Below, one piece after another: positions 63,684 through 64,000 of a stretch of 64,000 nt of DNA. Below the pieces are notes generated by a model that was not told the DNA's origin, ran no database searches, and was given only the letters and a program-made list of their open reading frames with translations. The DNA is from Stenotrophomonas sp. VV52 (GTDB lineage: Bacteria > Pseudomonadota > Gammaproteobacteria > Xanthomonadales > Xanthomonadaceae): NCBI RefSeq assembly GCF_002893095.1, contig NZ_PKQQ01000003.1, forward strand, positions 1 to 64,000. The letters run 5' to 3'. Position 1 is the first letter of the stretch. The number at the start of each line of letters is the position of its first letter. Made by a program: the position numbers and the translations under genes.

Positions 63684-64000
63684 ATGAGCGACTCGTTCTC
63701 CACCCGCAGCCAGCTGGACGTCGGCGGCACCACCTACGACTACTTCAGCCTGCCCAAGCTCGGACAGCAGTTCGACATCTCCCACCTGCCCTATTCGATG
63801 AAGATCCTGCTGGAGAACCTGCTCCGGCACGAGGACGGCGGCGCCACCGTCGGCCGCGATCACATCGAAGCGGTGGCACGCTGGAACCCGGCCGCCGAGC
63901 CGGACATCGAAATCGCCTTCATGCCGGCCCGCGTGGTCCTGCAGGACTTCACCGGCGTGCCCTGCGTGGTCGACCTGGCCGCCATGCGCGACGCCGTGGT
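63684..64000 (+). CDS. acnA: Aconitate hydratase AcnA, N-terminal part (cut by window end)
   Basis: The first ~105 codons of an AcnA-type aconitase: MSDSFSTRSQLDVGGTTYDY, FSLPKLGQQFDISHLPYSMK, ILLENLLRHEDG and MPARVVLQDFTGVPCVVDLA are diagnostic of this family. AAGAGGAG lies 9 bases before the ATG. The frame is open to the window end, so the catalytic cysteines are not seen. It is transcribed away from vapBC and acnB. Confidence 0.95.
   Translation, partial: MSDSFSTRSQLDVGGTTYDYFSLPKLGQQFDISHLPYSMKILLENLLRHEDGGATVGRDHIEAVARWNPAAEPDIEIAFMPARVVLQDFTGVPCVVDLAAMRDAV

Overview
The window is high-GC DNA from a gammaproteobacterium of the Xanthomonadaceae, most likely Stenotrophomonas or a close relative. 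The gene order rpoN2-vemR-fleQ, the Pseudomonas/Xanthomonas-type order fliA-cheY-cheZ-cheA-motC-motD-parC-parP, and several families of GTAG/GTAGAGC-type intergenic palindromes (like the SMAG repeats of S. maltophilia) all point there. No rRNA, tRNA, CRISPR array, prophage or insertion sequence was seen.

About 52 kb (1-52259), all on the + strand, is a flagellar and chemotaxis island. It opens inside fliC (start lies outside the window), followed by fliD-fliS-fliT-like-PilZ, an orphan NarL-type regulator, and the regulatory trio rpoN2, vemR, fleQ. A small trimeric autotransporter gene interrupts the series. The basal body, export and switch genes follow (fliEFGHIJK, fliLMNOPQR), then a MHYT-GGDEF-EAL c-di-GMP enzyme, flhBA, flhF, fleN and fliA. 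Chemotaxis occupies 30849-52259: cheY-cheZ-cheA, motC-motD, parC-parP, a STAS protein with a second cheY and cheA, an MCP, a YcgR-like PilZ brake, cheW, a secreted OB-fold-like protein, two more MCPs, and cheR-cheD-cheB.

Promoter motifs fit a classical hierarchy. Sigma-54 (GG-N10-GC) sites lie before fliD, fliE, fliL and probably flhB. Sigma-28 (FliA-type, TAAA-N15-GCCGATAA) sites lie before motC, the STAS operon, the first MCP, the ycgR-like gene, cheW, the OB-fold gene and the third MCP. RpoN2 and FleQ would turn on the export and basal-body genes, and FliA the late chemotaxis and motor genes.

From 52320 to 60073 lies a self-contained catabolic locus. A six-gene minus-strand operon (ligK-ligU-dctA-like-oprB-like-ligJ-ligI) is divergent from a LysR-type regulator that carries two DNA-binding domains. 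Together the enzymes can take 2-pyrone-4,6-dicarboxylate (PDC) to pyruvate plus oxaloacetate, with an outer-membrane porin and a dicarboxylate symporter for uptake. No ring-cleavage gene is present, so the locus looks designed for imported PDC or 4-oxalomesaconate.

The right end holds acnB (minus strand), a VapBC-type toxin-antitoxin pair with a clear palindromic operator, and the 5' part of acnA (+ strand, cut by the window end).
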